DNA of 64,000 nucleotides from Canna indica (taxonomy: Eukaryota; Streptophyta; Magnoliopsida; Zingiberales; Cannaceae), in NCBI GenBank assembly GCA_034359265.1, contig CP136898.1, forward strand, positions 53,681,501-53,745,500. Direction: 5' to 3'. Positions 1 to 11,367 of the stretch are shown one piece after another; position 1 is the first letter of the stretch, and each line of letters begins with the position of its first letter. The position numbers were made by a program, and so were the translations under genes. The notes below the pieces were generated by a model that was not told the DNA's origin, did no database searches, and was given only the letters and a program-made list of their open reading frames with translations.

Positions 1-972
1 AGTGAATGTTCTGGAATCGCCCGGGACTCAGATTTCTGGTCATTTCGAGTCGATACCTGAAAGTTCAATCAGTAGGCTTCGTTCAGCAATCTGTTCGAAA
101 AACCGTGTAATTCTTTGCATTAGTCTATCAAAAATAACTCGATTAATAACTTATCCCATCACAGTGAATGTTCTGGAGTTGCTCGGGACTCAGATTGCTG
201 GGCGTTTCGAGCCAATACCCCGAAGTTCAATCAGTCGGCTTCGTTCAAGATTCTATTCGAAAAATCTTGCAATTCTTTGCATTAGTTTGTCAAAAATAAC
301 TCGATTAACAACTTCTCCCATCATAGTGAATGTTCTGGAAGCGCCCGGGACTCAGATTTTTGGTCGTTTCGAGTCGATACCTGAAAGTTCAATCAGTAGG
401 CTTCGTTCAGCATTCTGTTAGAAAAACTGTGTAATTCTTTGCATTAGTTTGTCAAAAATAACTCGATTAACAACTTATCCCATCACAGTGAATGTTCTGG
501 AGTTGCTCGGGACTCAGATTGCTGGGCGTTTCGAGCCGATACCCCGAAGTTCAATCAGTCGGCTTCGTTCAAGATTCTATTCGAAAAATCTTGCAATTCT
601 TTGCATTAGTTTGTCAAAAATAACTCGATTAACAACTTCTCCCATCACAGTGAATGTTCTGGAAGCGCCCGGGACTAAGATTTCTGGTCGTTTCAAGTCG
701 ATACCTGAAAGTTCAATCAGTAGGCTTCGTTCAGCATTCTGTTCGAAAAACTGTGTAATTCTTTGCATTAGTTTGTCAAAAATAACTCGATTAACAACTT
801 ATCCCATCACAGTGAATGTTCTGGAGTTGCTCGGGACTCAGATTGCTGGGCGTTTCGAGCCGATACCCCGAAGTTCTATCAGTCGGCTTCGTTCAAGATT
901 CTATTCGAAATATCTTGCAATTCTTTGCATTAGTCTATCAACAATAACTCGATTAACAACTTATCCCATCAC
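1..972 (+). repeat. Left-truncated unit: c-a-b-a-k-d
   Basis: Six monomers precede the first e. The b monomer at 325 has tcatagtg, atttttgg and ttagaaaaac; these variants recur about 11854 bp downstream in 12179-12340. The true unit start lies left of the window. Confidence 0.9.
246..281 (+). other. Paired dyad symmetries typical of R-type monomers (representative copy)
   Basis: Dyad 1 is caagatt (246-252), a 10 nt loop (253-262) and aatcttg (263-269): a perfect 7 bp stem. Dyad 2 overlaps its end: tgcaa (268-272), ttct loop, ttgca (277-281). Classes a, g, h and e keep dyad 1 intact, d shortens it to 6 bp and f to about 5 bp. E-type classes c, b and k lack dyad 1, and dyad 2 becomes tgtaa/ttgca. 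Cruciform extrusion or protein binding is inference. Confidence 0.75.
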
Positions 973-1459
973 AGTGAACGTTCTGGAGTCGGTCGGGACT
1001 CAGATTGCTGGGCGTTTCGATCCGATACCCCGAAGTTCTATTAGTCGGCTTCGTTCAAGATTCTATTCGAAAAAATCTTGCAATTCATTGCATTAGTCTA
1101 TCAAAAATAACTCGATTAACAAATTCTCCCATCACAGTGAATGTTCTGGAGTCGGTCGGGACTTAGATTTCTGGTCGTTTCGAGTCGATACCCCGAAGTT
1201 CAATCAGTCGACTTCGTTCAAGATTCTATTCGAAAATTCTTGCAATTCTTTGCATCAGTCAGTCAAAAATAACTCGATTAACAACTTATCCCATCACAGT
1301 GAATGTTCTGGAGTCGGTCGGGACTCATATTGCTGGGCATTTCCAGCCAATACCCCGAAGTTCAATCAGTTGGCTTCGTTCAAGATTCTATTCAAAAAAT
1401 CTTGCAATTCTTTGCATTAGTCTGTCAAAAATAACTCGATTAACAACTTCTCCCATCAC

Positions 1460-1621
1460 AGTGAATGTTCTGGAATCGCCCGGGACTCATATTTCTGGTC
1501 GTTTCGAGCCGATACCCCGAAGTTCAATCAGTCGGCTTCGTTCAAGATTCTATTCGAAAAATCTTGCAATTCTTTGCATTAGTTTGTCAAAAATAACTCG
1601 ATTAACAACTTCTCCCATCAC
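1460..1621 (+). repeat. Reference monomer class h (E-like head, R tail)
   Basis: The head is aatcgcccgggactcatatttctgg; from gagccgataccccgaag onward it is R-type. It occurs only in 8-mer-derived units of the left 15 kb (units starting at 973, 2270, 5531, 7963, 10071, 12827 and 14123). It looks like a c-head/R-tail recombinant. Confidence 0.85.
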
Positions 1622-1945
1622 AGTGAATGTTCTGGAAGCGCCCGGGATTCAGATTTCTGGTCGTTTCGAGTCGATACCTGAAAGTTCAAACAGTAGGCTT
1701 CGTTCAGCATTCTGTTCGAAAAACCGTGTAATTCTTTGCATTAGTCTGTCAAAAATAACTCGATTAACAACTTATCCCATCACAGTGAATGTTCTGGAGT
1801 TGCTCGGGACTCAGATTGCTGGGCGTTTCGAGCCAATACCCCGAAGTTCAATCAGTCGGCTTCGTTCAAGATTCTATTCGAAAAATCTTGCAATTCTTTG
1901 CATTAGTTTGTCAAAAATAACTCGATTAACAACTTCTCCCATCAC

Positions 1946-2107
1946 AGTGAATGTTCTGGAAGCGCCCGGGACTAAGATTTCTGGTCGTTTCAAGTCGATA
2001 CCTGAAAGTTCAATCAGTAGGCTTCGTTCAGCATTCTGTTTGAAAAACTGTGTAATTCTTTGCATTAGTTTGTCAAAAATAACTCGATTAACAACTTATC
2101 CCATCAC
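1946..2107 (+). repeat. Reference monomer class k (E-type)
   Basis: Marks are gaagcgcccgggactaagattt, ggtcgtttcaagtcg, cagcattctgttcg and aactgtgtaattc. It replaces or precedes b in many units. In this copy the tail reads ctgtttgaaaaactg, shared with the copy 1297 bp downstream. The antisense open frame of 63 codons recurring across a-k junctions comes from this variant and is not interpreted as a gene. Confidence 0.85.
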
Positions 2108-2269
2108 AGTGAATGTTTTGGAGTTGCTCGGGACTCAGATTGCTGGGCGTTTCGAGCCGATACCCCGAAGTTCAATCAGTCGGCTTCGTTCAAGATTCTA
2201 TTCGAAATATCTTGCAATTCTTTGCATTAGTCTGTCAACAATAACTCGATTAACAACTTATCCCATCAC

Positions 2270-3566
2270 AGTGAACGTTCTGGAGTCGGTCGGGACTCAG
2301 ATTGCTGGGCGTTTCGAGCCGATACCCCGAAGTTCAATTAGTCGGCTTCGTTCAAGATTCTATTCGAAAAAATCTTGCAATTCATTGCATTAGTCTATCA
2401 AAAATAACTCGATTAACAAATTCTCCCATCACAGTGAATGTTCTGGAGTCGGTCGGGACTCAGATTTCTGGTCGTTTCGAGTCGATACCCCGAAGTTCAA
2501 TCAGTCGACTTCGTTCAAGATTCTATTCGAAAATTCTTGCAATTCTTTGCATCAGTCAGTCAAAAATAACTCGATTAACAACTTATCCCATCACAGTGAA
2601 TGTTCTGGAGTCGGTCGGGACTCATATTGCTGGGCATTTCCAGCCAATACCCCGAAGTTCAATCAGTTGGCTTCGTTCAAGATTCTATTCAAAAAATCTT
2701 GCAATTCTTTGCATTAGTCTGTCAAAAATAACTCGATTAACAACTTCTCCCATCACAGTGAATGTTCTGGAATCGCCCGGGACTCATATTTCTGGTCGTT
2801 TCGAGCCGATACCCCGAAGTTCAATCAGTCGGCTTCGTTCAAGATTCTATTCGAAAAATCTTGCAATTCTTTGCATTAGTTTGTCAAAAATAACTCGATT
2901 AACAACTTCTCCCATCACAGTGAATGTTCTGGAAGCGCCCGGGATTCAGATTTCTGGTCGTTTCGAGTCGATACCTGAAAGTTCAAACAGTAGGCTTCGT
3001 TCAGCATTCTGTTCGAAAAACCGTGTAATTCTTTGCATTAGTCTGTCAAAAATAACTCGATTAACAACTTATCCCATCACAGTGAATGTTCTGGAGTTGC
3101 TCGGGACTCAGATTGCTGGGCGTTTCGAGCCAATACCCCGAAGTTCAATCAGTCGGCTTCGTTCAAGATTCTATTCGAAAAATCTTGCAATTCTTTGCAT
3201 TAGTTTGTCAAAAATAACTCGATTAACAACTTCTCCCATCACAGTGAATGTTCTGGAAGCGCCCGGGACTAAGATTTCTGGTCGTTTCAAGTCGATACCT
3301 GAAAGTTCAATCAGTAGGCTTCGTTCAGCATTCTGTTTGAAAAACTGTGTAATTCTTTGCATTAGTTTGTCAAAAATAACTCGATTAACAACTTATCCCA
3401 TCACAGTGAATGTTTTGGAGTTGCTCGGGACTCAGATTGCTGGGCGTTTCGAGCCGATACCCCGAAGTTCAATCAGTCGGCTTCGTTCAAGATTCTATTC
3501 GAAATATCTTGCAATTCTTTGCATTAGTCTGTCAACAATAACTCGATTAACAACTTATCCCATCAC
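2270..3566 (+). repeat. 8-mer unit, 1297 bp: e-f-g-h-b-a-k-d
   Basis: Near-identical to the preceding unit: it shares cagttggc in g, gggattcag in b, ctgtttgaaa in k and gttttgg in d. It differs in having normal e and f heads. Confidence 0.92.
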
Positions 3567-4377
3567 AGTGAACGTTCTGGAGTCGGTCGGGACTCAGATT
3601 GCTGGGCGTTTCGAGCCGATACCCCGAAGTTCAATTAGTCGGCTTCGTTCAAGATTCTATTCGAAAAAATCTTGCAATTCATTGCATTAGTCTATCAAAA
3701 ATAACTCGATTAACAAATTCTCCCATCACAGTGAATGTTCTGGAGTCGGTCGGGACTCAGATTTCTGGTCGTTTCGAGTCGATACCCCGAAGTTCAATCA
3801 GTCGACTTCGTTCAAGATTCTATTCGAAAATTCTTGCAATTCTTTGCATCAGTCAGTCAAAAATAACTCGATTAACAACTTATCCCATCACAGTGAATGT
3901 TCTGGAGTCAGTCGGGACTCATATTGCTGGGCATTTCCAGCCAATACCCCGAAGTTCAATCAGTCGGCTTCGTTCAAGATTCTATTCAAAAAATCTTGCA
4001 ATTCTTTGCATTAGTCTGTCAAAAATAACTCGATTAACAACTTCTCCCATCACAGTGAATGTTCTGGAATCGCCCGGGACTCAGATTTCTGGTCGTTTCG
4101 AGTCGATACCTGAAAGTTCAAACAGTAGGCTTCGTTCAGCATTCTGTTCGAAAAACCGTGTAATTCTTTGCATTAGTCTGTCAAAAATAACTCGATTAAC
4201 AACTTATCCCATCACAGTGAATGTTCTGGAGTTGCTCGGGACTCAGATTGCTGGGCGTTTCGAGCCAATACCCCGAAGTTCAATCAGTCGGCTTCGTTCA
4301 AGATTCTATTCGAAATATCTTGCAATTCTTTGCATTAGTCTGTCAAAAATAACTCGATTAACAACTTATCCCATCAC
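3567..4377 (+). repeat. 5-mer unit, 811 bp: e-f-g-c/b-a/d
   Basis: The fourth monomer joins a c head (aatcgcccggg) to a b tail (caaacagtagg, cagcattctg). The fifth joins an a head (ccaatacc) to a d tail (gaaatatc). Three monomers are missing relative to the 8-mer. Confidence 0.88.
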
Positions 4378-5530
4378 AGTGAACGTTCTGGAGTCGGTCG
4401 GGACTCAGTTTGCTGGGCGTTTCGAGCCGATACCCCGAAGTTCAATTAGTCGGCTTCGTTCAAGATTCTATTCGAAAAAATCTTGCAATTCATTGCATTA
4501 GTCTATCAAAAATAACTCGATTAACAAATTCTCCCATCACAGTGAATGTTCTGGAGTCGGTCGGGACTCAGATTTCTGGTCGCTTCGAGTCGATACCCCG
4601 AAGTTCAATCAGTCGACTTCGTTCAAGATTCTATTCGAAAATTCTTGCAATTATTTGCATCAGTCAGTCAAAAATAACTCGATTAACAACTTATCCCATC
4701 ACAGTGAATGTTCTGGAGTCGGTCGGGACTCAGATTGCTGGGCATTTCCAGCCAATACCCCGAAGTTCAATCAGTCGGCTTCGATCAAGATTCTATTCGA
4801 AAAATCTTGCAATTCTTTGCATTAGTTTGTCAAAAATAACTCGATTAACAACTTCTCCCATCACAGTGAATGTTCTGGAAGCGCCCGGGACTCAGATTTC
4901 TGGTCGTTTCGAGTCGATACCTGAAAGTTCAAACAGTAGGCTTCGTTCAGCATTCTGTTCGAAAAACCGTGTAATTCTTTGCTTTAGTCTGTCAAAAATA
5001 ACTCGATTAACAACTTATCCCCGATTAACAACTTATCCCATCACAGTGAATGTTCTGGAGTTGCTCGGGACTCAGATTGCTGGGCGTTTCGAGCCAATAC
5101 CCTGAAGTTCAATCAGTCGGCTTCGTTCAAGATTCTATTCGAAAAATCTTGCAATTCTTTGCATTAGTCTATCAAAAATAACTCGATTAACAACTTCTCC
5201 CATCACAGTGAATGTTCTGGAATCGCCCGGGACTCAAATTTCTGGTCATTTCGAGTCGATACCTGAAAGTTCAATCAGTAGGCTTCGTTCAGCAATCTGT
5301 TCGAAAAACCGTGTAATTCTTTGCATTAGTCTATCAAAAATAACTCGATTAACAACTTATCCCATCACAGTGAATGTTCTGGAGTTGCTCGGGACTCAGA
5401 TTGCTGGGCGTTTCGAGCCAATACCCCGAAGTTCAATCAGTCGGCTTCGTTCAAGATTCTATTCGAAATATCTTGCAATTCTTTGCATTAGTCTGTCAAA
5501 AATAACTCGATTAACAACTTATCCCATCAC
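4378..5530 (+). repeat. 7-mer unit with 18-bp insertion, 1153 bp: e-f-g/a-b-a-c-d
   Basis: First unit with aattatttgcatc in f, a mark kept by every unit to 12826. The third monomer has a g head and an a tail (gaaaaatc, tttgtc). e has cagtttgctgg (about 4407). The 18 bp duplication sits in b. Confidence 0.9.
5004..5039 (+). repeat. Tandem 18-bp duplication inside a b monomer
   Basis: cgattaacaacttatccc occurs twice back to back (5004-5021 and 5022-5039). It lengthens this b monomer to 180 bp and its unit to 1153 bp. It is the only net length change in the window apart from the single-base e/non-e difference. Replication slippage is the simplest cause. Confidence 0.93.
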
Positions 5531-6827
5531 AGTGAACGTTCTGGAGTCGGTCGGGACTCAGATTGCTGGGCGTTTCGAGCCGATACCCCGAAGTTCAATT
5601 AGTCGGCTTCGTTCAAGATTCTATTCGAAAAAATCTTGCAATTCATTGCATTAGTCTATCAAAAATAACTCGATTAACAAATTCTCCCATCACAGTGAAT
5701 GTTCTGGAGTCGGTCGGGACTCAGATTTCTGGTCGTTTCGAGTCGATACCCCGAAGTTCAATCAGTCGACTTCGTTCAAGATTCTATTCGAAAATTCTTG
5801 CAATTATTTGCATCAGTCAGTCAAAAATAACTCGATTAACAACTTATCCCATCACAGTGAATGTTCTGGAGTCGGTCGGGACTCAGATTGCTGGGCATTT
5901 CCAGTCAATACCCCGAAGTTCAATCAGTCGGCTTCGTTCAAGATTCTATTCAAAAAATCTTGCAATTCTTTGCATTAGTCTATCAAAAATAACTCGATTA
6001 ACAACTTCTCCCATCACAGTGAATGTTTTGGAATCGCCCGGGACTCATATTTCTGGTCGTTTCGAGCCGATACCCCGAAGTTCAATCAGTCGGCTTCGTT
6101 CAAGATTCTATTCAAAAAATCTTGCAATTCTTTGCGTTAGTTTGTCAAAAATAACTCGATTAACAACTTCTCCCATCACAGTGAATGTTCTGGAAGCGCC
6201 CGGGACTCAGATTTCTGGTCGTTTCGAGTCGATACCTGAAAGTTCAAACAGTAGGCTTCGTTCAGCATTCTGTTCGAAAAACCGTGTAATTCTTTGCATT
6301 AGTCTGTCAAAAATAACTCGATTAACAACTTATCCCATCACAGTGAATGTTCTGGAGTTGCTCGGGACTCAGATTGCTGGGCGTTTCGAGCCAATACCCC
6401 GAAGTTCAATCAGTCGGCTTCGTTCAAGATTCTATTCGAAAAATCTTGCAATTCTTAGCATTAGTCTATCAAAAATAACTCGATTAACAACTTCTCCCAT
6501 CACAGTGAATGTTCTGGAATCGCCCGGGACTCAAATTTCTGGTCATTTCGAGTCGATACCTGAAAGTTCAATCAGTAGGCTTCGTTCAGCAATCTGTTCG
6601 AAAAACCGTGTAATTCTTTGCATTAGTCTATCAAAAATAACTCGATTAACAACTTATCCCATCACAGTGAATGTTCTGGAGTTGCTCGGGACTCAGATTG
6701 CTGGGCGTTTCGAGCCAATACCCCGAAGTTCAATCAGTCGGCTTCGTTCAAGATTCTATTCGAAATATCTTGCAATTCTTTGCATTAGTCTGTCAAAAAT
6801 AACTCGATTAACAACTTATCCCATCAC
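5531..6827 (+). repeat. 8-mer unit, 1297 bp: e-f-g-h-b-a-c-d
   Basis: g has ccagtcaatacc and h starts gaatgttttgg; both marks recur in the units at 7963 and 10071. Unlike the 973 and 2270 units it has c, not k, in position 7. Confidence 0.9.
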
Positions 6828-7962
6828 AGTGAACGTTCTGGAGTCGGTCGGGACTCAGTTTGCTGGGTGTTTCGAGCCGATACCCCGAAGTTCAATTAGT
6901 CGGCTTCGTTCAAGATTCTATTCGAAAAAATCTTGCAATTCATTGCATTAGTCTATCAAAAATAACTCGATTAACAAATTCTCCCATCACAGTGAATGTT
7001 CTGGAGTCGGTCGGGACTCAGATTTCTGGTCGTTTCGAGTCGATACCCCGAAGTTCAATCAGTCGACTTCGTTCAAGATTCTATTCGAAAATTCTTGCAA
7101 TTATTTGCATCAGTCAGTCAAAAATAACTCGATTAACAACTTATCCCATCACAGCGAATGTTCTGGAGTCGGTCGGGACTCAGATTGCTGGGCATTTCCA
7201 GCCAATACCCCGAAGTTCAATCAGTCGGCTTCGTTCAAGATTCTATTCGAAAAATCTTGCAATTCTTTGCATTAGTTTGTCAAAAATAACTCGATTAACA
7301 ACTTCTCCCATCACAGTGAATGTTCTGGAAGCGCCCGGGACTCAGATTTCTGGTCGTTTCGAGTCGATACCTGAAAGTTCAAACAGTAGGCTTCGTTCAG
7401 CATTCTGTTCGAAAAACCGTGTAATTCTTTGCATTAGTCTGTCAAAAATAACTCGATTAACAACTTATCCCATCACAGTGAATGTTCTGGAGTTGCTCGG
7501 GACTCAGATTGCTGGGCGTTTCGAGCCAATACCCCGAAGTTCAATCAGTCGGCTTCGTTCAAGATTCTATTCGAAAAATCTTGCAATTCTTTGCATTAGT
7601 CTATCAAAAATAACTCGATTAACAACTTCTCCCATCACAGTGAATGTTCTGGAATCGCCCGGGACTCAGATTTCTGGTCATTTCGAGTCGATACCTGAAA
7701 GTTCAATCAGTAGGCTTCGTTCAGCAATCTGTTCGAAAAACCGTGTAATTCTTTGCATTAGTCTATCAAAAATAACTCGATTAACAACTTATCCCATCAC
7801 AGTGAATGTTCTGGAGTTGCTCGGGACTCAGATTGCTGGGCGTTTCGAGCCAATACCCCGAAGTTCAATCAGTCGGCTTCGTTCAAGATTCTATTCGAAA
7901 TATCTTGCAATTCTTTGCATTAGTCTGTCAAAAATAACTCGATTAACAACTTATCCCATCAC
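6828..7962 (+). repeat. 7-mer unit, 1135 bp: e-f-g/a-b-a-c-d
   Basis: e has cagtttgctgggtg and the g monomer starts agcgaatg. Same layout as 8936-10070. Confidence 0.9.
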
Positions 7963-8935
7963 AGTGAACGTTCTGGAGTCGGTCGGGACTTAGATTGCTG
8001 GGCGTTTCGAGCCGATACCCCGAAGTTCAATTAGTCGGCTTCGTTCAAGATTCTATTCGAAAAAATCTTGCAATTCATTGCATTAGTCTATCAAAAATAA
8101 CTCGATTAACAAATTCTCCCATCACAGTGAATGTTCTGGAGTCGGTCGGGACTCAGATTTCTGGTCGTTTCGAGTCGATACCCCGAAGTTCAATCAGTCG
8201 ACTTCGTTCAAGATTCTATTCGAAAATTCTTGCAATTATTTGCATCAGTCAGTCAAAAATAACTCGATTAACAACTTATCCCATCACAGTGAATGTTCTG
8301 GAGTCGGTCGGGACTCAGATTGCTGGGCATTTCCAGTCAATACCCCGAAGTTCAATCAGTCGGCTTCGTTCAAGATTCTATTCAAAAAATCTTGCAATTC
8401 TTTGCATTAGTCTATCAAAAATAACTCGATTAACAACTTCTCCCATCACAGTGAATGTTTTGGAATCGCCCGGGACTCATATTTCTGGTCGTTTCGAGCC
8501 GATACCCCGAAGTTCAATCAGTCGGCTTCGTTCAAGATTCTATTCGAAAAATCTTGCAATTCTTTGCATTAGTTTGTCAAAAATAACTCGATTAACAACT
8601 TCTCCCATCACAGTGAATGTTCTGGAAGCGCCCGGGACTCAGATTTCTGGTCGTTTCGAGTGGATACCTGAAAGTTCAAACAGTAGGCTTCGTTCAGCAT
8701 TCTGTTCGAAAAACCGTGTAATTCTTTGCATTAGTCTGTCAAAAATAACTCGATTAACAACTTATCCCATCACAGTGAATGTTCTGGAGTTGCTCGGGAC
8801 TCAGATTGCTGGGCGTTTCGAGCCAATACCCCGAAGTTCAATCAGTCGGCTTCGTTCAAGATTCTATTCGAAATATCTTGCAATTCTTTGCATTAGTCTG
8901 TCAAAAATAACTCGATTAACAACTTATCCCATCAC
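7963..8935 (+). repeat. 6-mer unit, 973 bp: e-f-g-h-b-a/d
   Basis: Matches the 5531 and 10071 8-mers (ccagtcaatacc, gaatgttttgg) but lacks two monomers (a and c, 324 bp), with an a-head/d-tail hybrid at the junction. e carries gacttagattg, a TAG in the monomer frame. Confidence 0.9.
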
Positions 8936-10070
8936 AGTGAACGTTCTGGAGTCGGTCGGGACTCAGATTGCTGGGCGTTTCGAGCCGATACCCCGAAGTT
9001 CAATTAGTCGGCTTCGTTCAAGATTCTATTCGAAAAAATCTTGCAATTCATTGCATTAGTCTATCAAAAATAACTCGATTAACAAATTCTCCCATCACAG
9101 TGAATGTTCTGGAGTCGGTCGGGACTCAGATTTCTGGTCGTTTCGAGTCGATACCCCGAAGTTCAATCAGTCGACTTCGTTCAAGATTCTATTCGAAAAT
9201 TCTTGCAATTATTTGCATCAGTCAGTCAAAAATAACTCGATTAACAACTTATCCCATCACAGTGAATGTTCTGGAGTCGGTCGGGACTCAGATTGCTGGG
9301 CATTTCCAGCCAATACCCCGAAGTTCAATCAGTCGGCTTCGTTCAAGATTCTATTCGAAAAATCTTGCAATTCTTTGCATTAGTTTGTCAAAAATAACTC
9401 GATTAACAACTTCTCCCATCACAGTGAATGTTCTGGAAGCGCCCGGGACTCAGATTTCTGGTCGTTTCGAGTCGATACCTGAAAGTTCAAACAGTAGGCT
9501 TCGTTCAGCATTCTGTTCGAAAAACCGTGTAATTCTTTGCATTAGTCTGTCAAAAATAACTCGATTAACAACTTATCCCATCACAGTGAATGTTCTGGAG
9601 TTGCTCGGGACTCAGATTGCTGGGCGTTTCGAGCCAATACCCCGAAGTTCAATCAGTCGGCTTCGTTCAAGATTCTATTCGAAAAATCTTGCAATTCTTT
9701 GCATTAGTCTATCAAAAATAACTCGATTAACAACTTCTCCCATCACAGTGAATGTTCTGGAATCGCCCGGGACTCAGATTTCTGGTCATTTCGAGTCGAT
9801 ACCTGAAAGTTCAATCAGTAGGCTTCGTTCAGCAATCTGTTCGAAAAACCGTGTAATTCTTTGCATTAGTCTATCAAAAATAACTCGATTAACAACTTAT
9901 CCCATCACAGTGAATGTTCTGGAGTTGCTCGGGACTCAGATTGCTGGGCGTTTCGAGCCAATACCCCGAAGTTCAATCAGTCGGCTTCGTTCAAGATTCT
10001 ATTCGAAATATCTTGCAATTCTTTGCATTAGTCTGTCAAAAATAACTCGATTAACAACTTATCCCATCAC
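8936..10070 (+). repeat. 7-mer unit, 1135 bp: e-f-g/a-b-a-c-d
   Basis: Same layout as 6828-7962. c carries tggtcatttcgag, the variant typical of this domain. Confidence 0.9.
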
Positions 10071-11367
10071 AGTGAACGTTCTGGAGTCGGTCGGGACTCA
10101 GATTGCTGGGCGTTTCGAGCCGATACCCCGAAGTTCAATTAGTCGGCTTCGTTCAAGATTCTATTCGAAAAAATCTTGCAATTCATTGCATTAGTCTATC
10201 AAAAATAACTCGATTAACAAATTCTCCCATCACAGTGAATGTTCTGGAGTCGGTCGGGACTCAGATTTCTGGTCGTTTCGAGTCGATACCCCGAAGTTCA
10301 ATCAGTCGACTTCGTTCAAGATTCTATTCGAAAATTCTTGCAATTATTTGCATCAGTCAGTCAAAAATAACTCGATTAACAACTTATCCCATCACAGTGA
10401 ATGTTCTGGAGTCGGTCGGGACTCAGATTGCTGGGCATTTCCAGTCAATACCCCGAAGTTCAATCAGTCGGCTTCGTTCAAGATTCTATTCAAAAAATCT
10501 TGCAATTCTTTGCATTAGTCTATCAAAAATAACTCGACTAACAACTTCTCCCATCACAGTGAATGTTTTGGAATCGCCCGGGACTCATATTTCTGGTCGT
10601 TTCGAGCCGATACCCCGAAGTTCAATCAGTCGGCTTCGTTCAAGATTCTATTCGAAAAATCTTGCAATTCTTTGCATTAGTTTGTCAAAAATAACTCGAT
10701 TAACAACTTCTCCCATCACAGTGAATGTTCTGGAAGCGCCCGGGACTCAGATTTCTGGTCGTTTCGAGTCGATACCTGAAAGTTCAAACAGTAGGCTTCG
10801 TTCAGCATTCTGTTCGAAAAACCGTGTAATTCTTTGCATTAGTCTGTCAAAAATAACTCGATTAACAACTTATCCCATCACAGTGAATGTTCTGGAGTTG
10901 CTCGGGACTCAGATTGCTGGGCGTTTCGAGCCAATACCCCGAAGTTCAATCAGTCGGCTTCGTTCAAGATTCTATTCGAAAAATCTTGCAATTCTTTGCA
11001 TTAGTCTATCAAAAATAACTCGATTAACAACTTCTCCCATCACAGTGAATGTTCTGGAATCGCCCGGGACTCAGATTTCTGGTCATTTCGAGTCGATACC
11101 TGAAAGTTCAATCAGTAGGCTTCGTTCAGCAATCTGTTCGAAAAACCGTGTAATTCTTTGCATTAGTCTATCAAAAATAACTCGATTAACAACTTATCCC
11201 ATCACAGTGAATGTTCTGGAGTTGCTCGGGACTCAGATTGCTGGGCGTTTCGAGCCAATACCCCGAAGTTCAATCAGTCGGCTTCGTTCAAGATTCTATT
11301 CGAAATATCTTGCAATTCTTTGCATTAGTCTGTCAAAAATAACTCGATTAACAACTTATCCCATCAC
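10071..11367 (+). repeat. 8-mer unit, 1297 bp: e-f-g-h-b-a-c-d
   Basis: Shares ccagtcaatacc in g and gaatgttttgg in h with the units at 5531 and 7963. A private ctcgactaac is seen near 10535. Confidence 0.9.

Larger units (their letters stand above)
973..2269 (+). repeat. 8-mer unit, 1297 bp: e-f-g-h-b-a-k-d
   Basis: e has the rare cgatccg and gttctattag, f has gacttag, g has cagttggc, b has gggattcag, k has ctgtttgaaa and d has gttttgg. Many of these recur at 2270-3566 (next unit) and at 12827-14122. Confidence 0.92.
5531..11367 (+). repeat. Alternating 8-mer / 7-mer domain (2432-bp super-unit)
   Basis: Units run 1297, 1135, 973, 1135, 1297 bp. Odd members share ccagtcaatacc and gaatgttttgg; even members lack h. 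The 973 bp member is an 8-mer missing two monomers. All f monomers here carry attatttgcatc. This implies amplification of an 8-mer plus 7-mer pair, followed by one internal deletion. Confidence 0.85.

Noticed and set aside
253..270. Possible CENP-B box (nTTCGnnnnAnnCGGGn) at ttcgaaaaatcttgc
   Set aside because: It matches TTCG and the central A, but the required CGGG is TTGC. The same holds in all R-type monomers. CGGG elsewhere in the monomer is not preceded by TTCG and A at the right spacing on either strand.
163..324. Shorter sub-repeat inside the 162-bp monomer (gttcaatcag / gttcaagatt, several ttcg)
   Set aside because: The similarities are short and not regularly spaced. By eye there is no convincing internal period.
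577..768. Recurrent 63-codon antisense open frame across a-k junctions (also near 1874, 3171, 12431, 13727, 15024, 18916 and later copies)
   Set aside because: It appears wherever an a-k pair occurs and is a by-product of the same repeat phase. There is no recognisable protein family and no independent conservation.
3567..4377. Assembly gap or collapse inferred from the short 5-mer
   Set aside because: The hybrid monomers have clean homologous breakpoints and register is kept. Collapse cannot be excluded without reads, but nothing in the sequence requires it.
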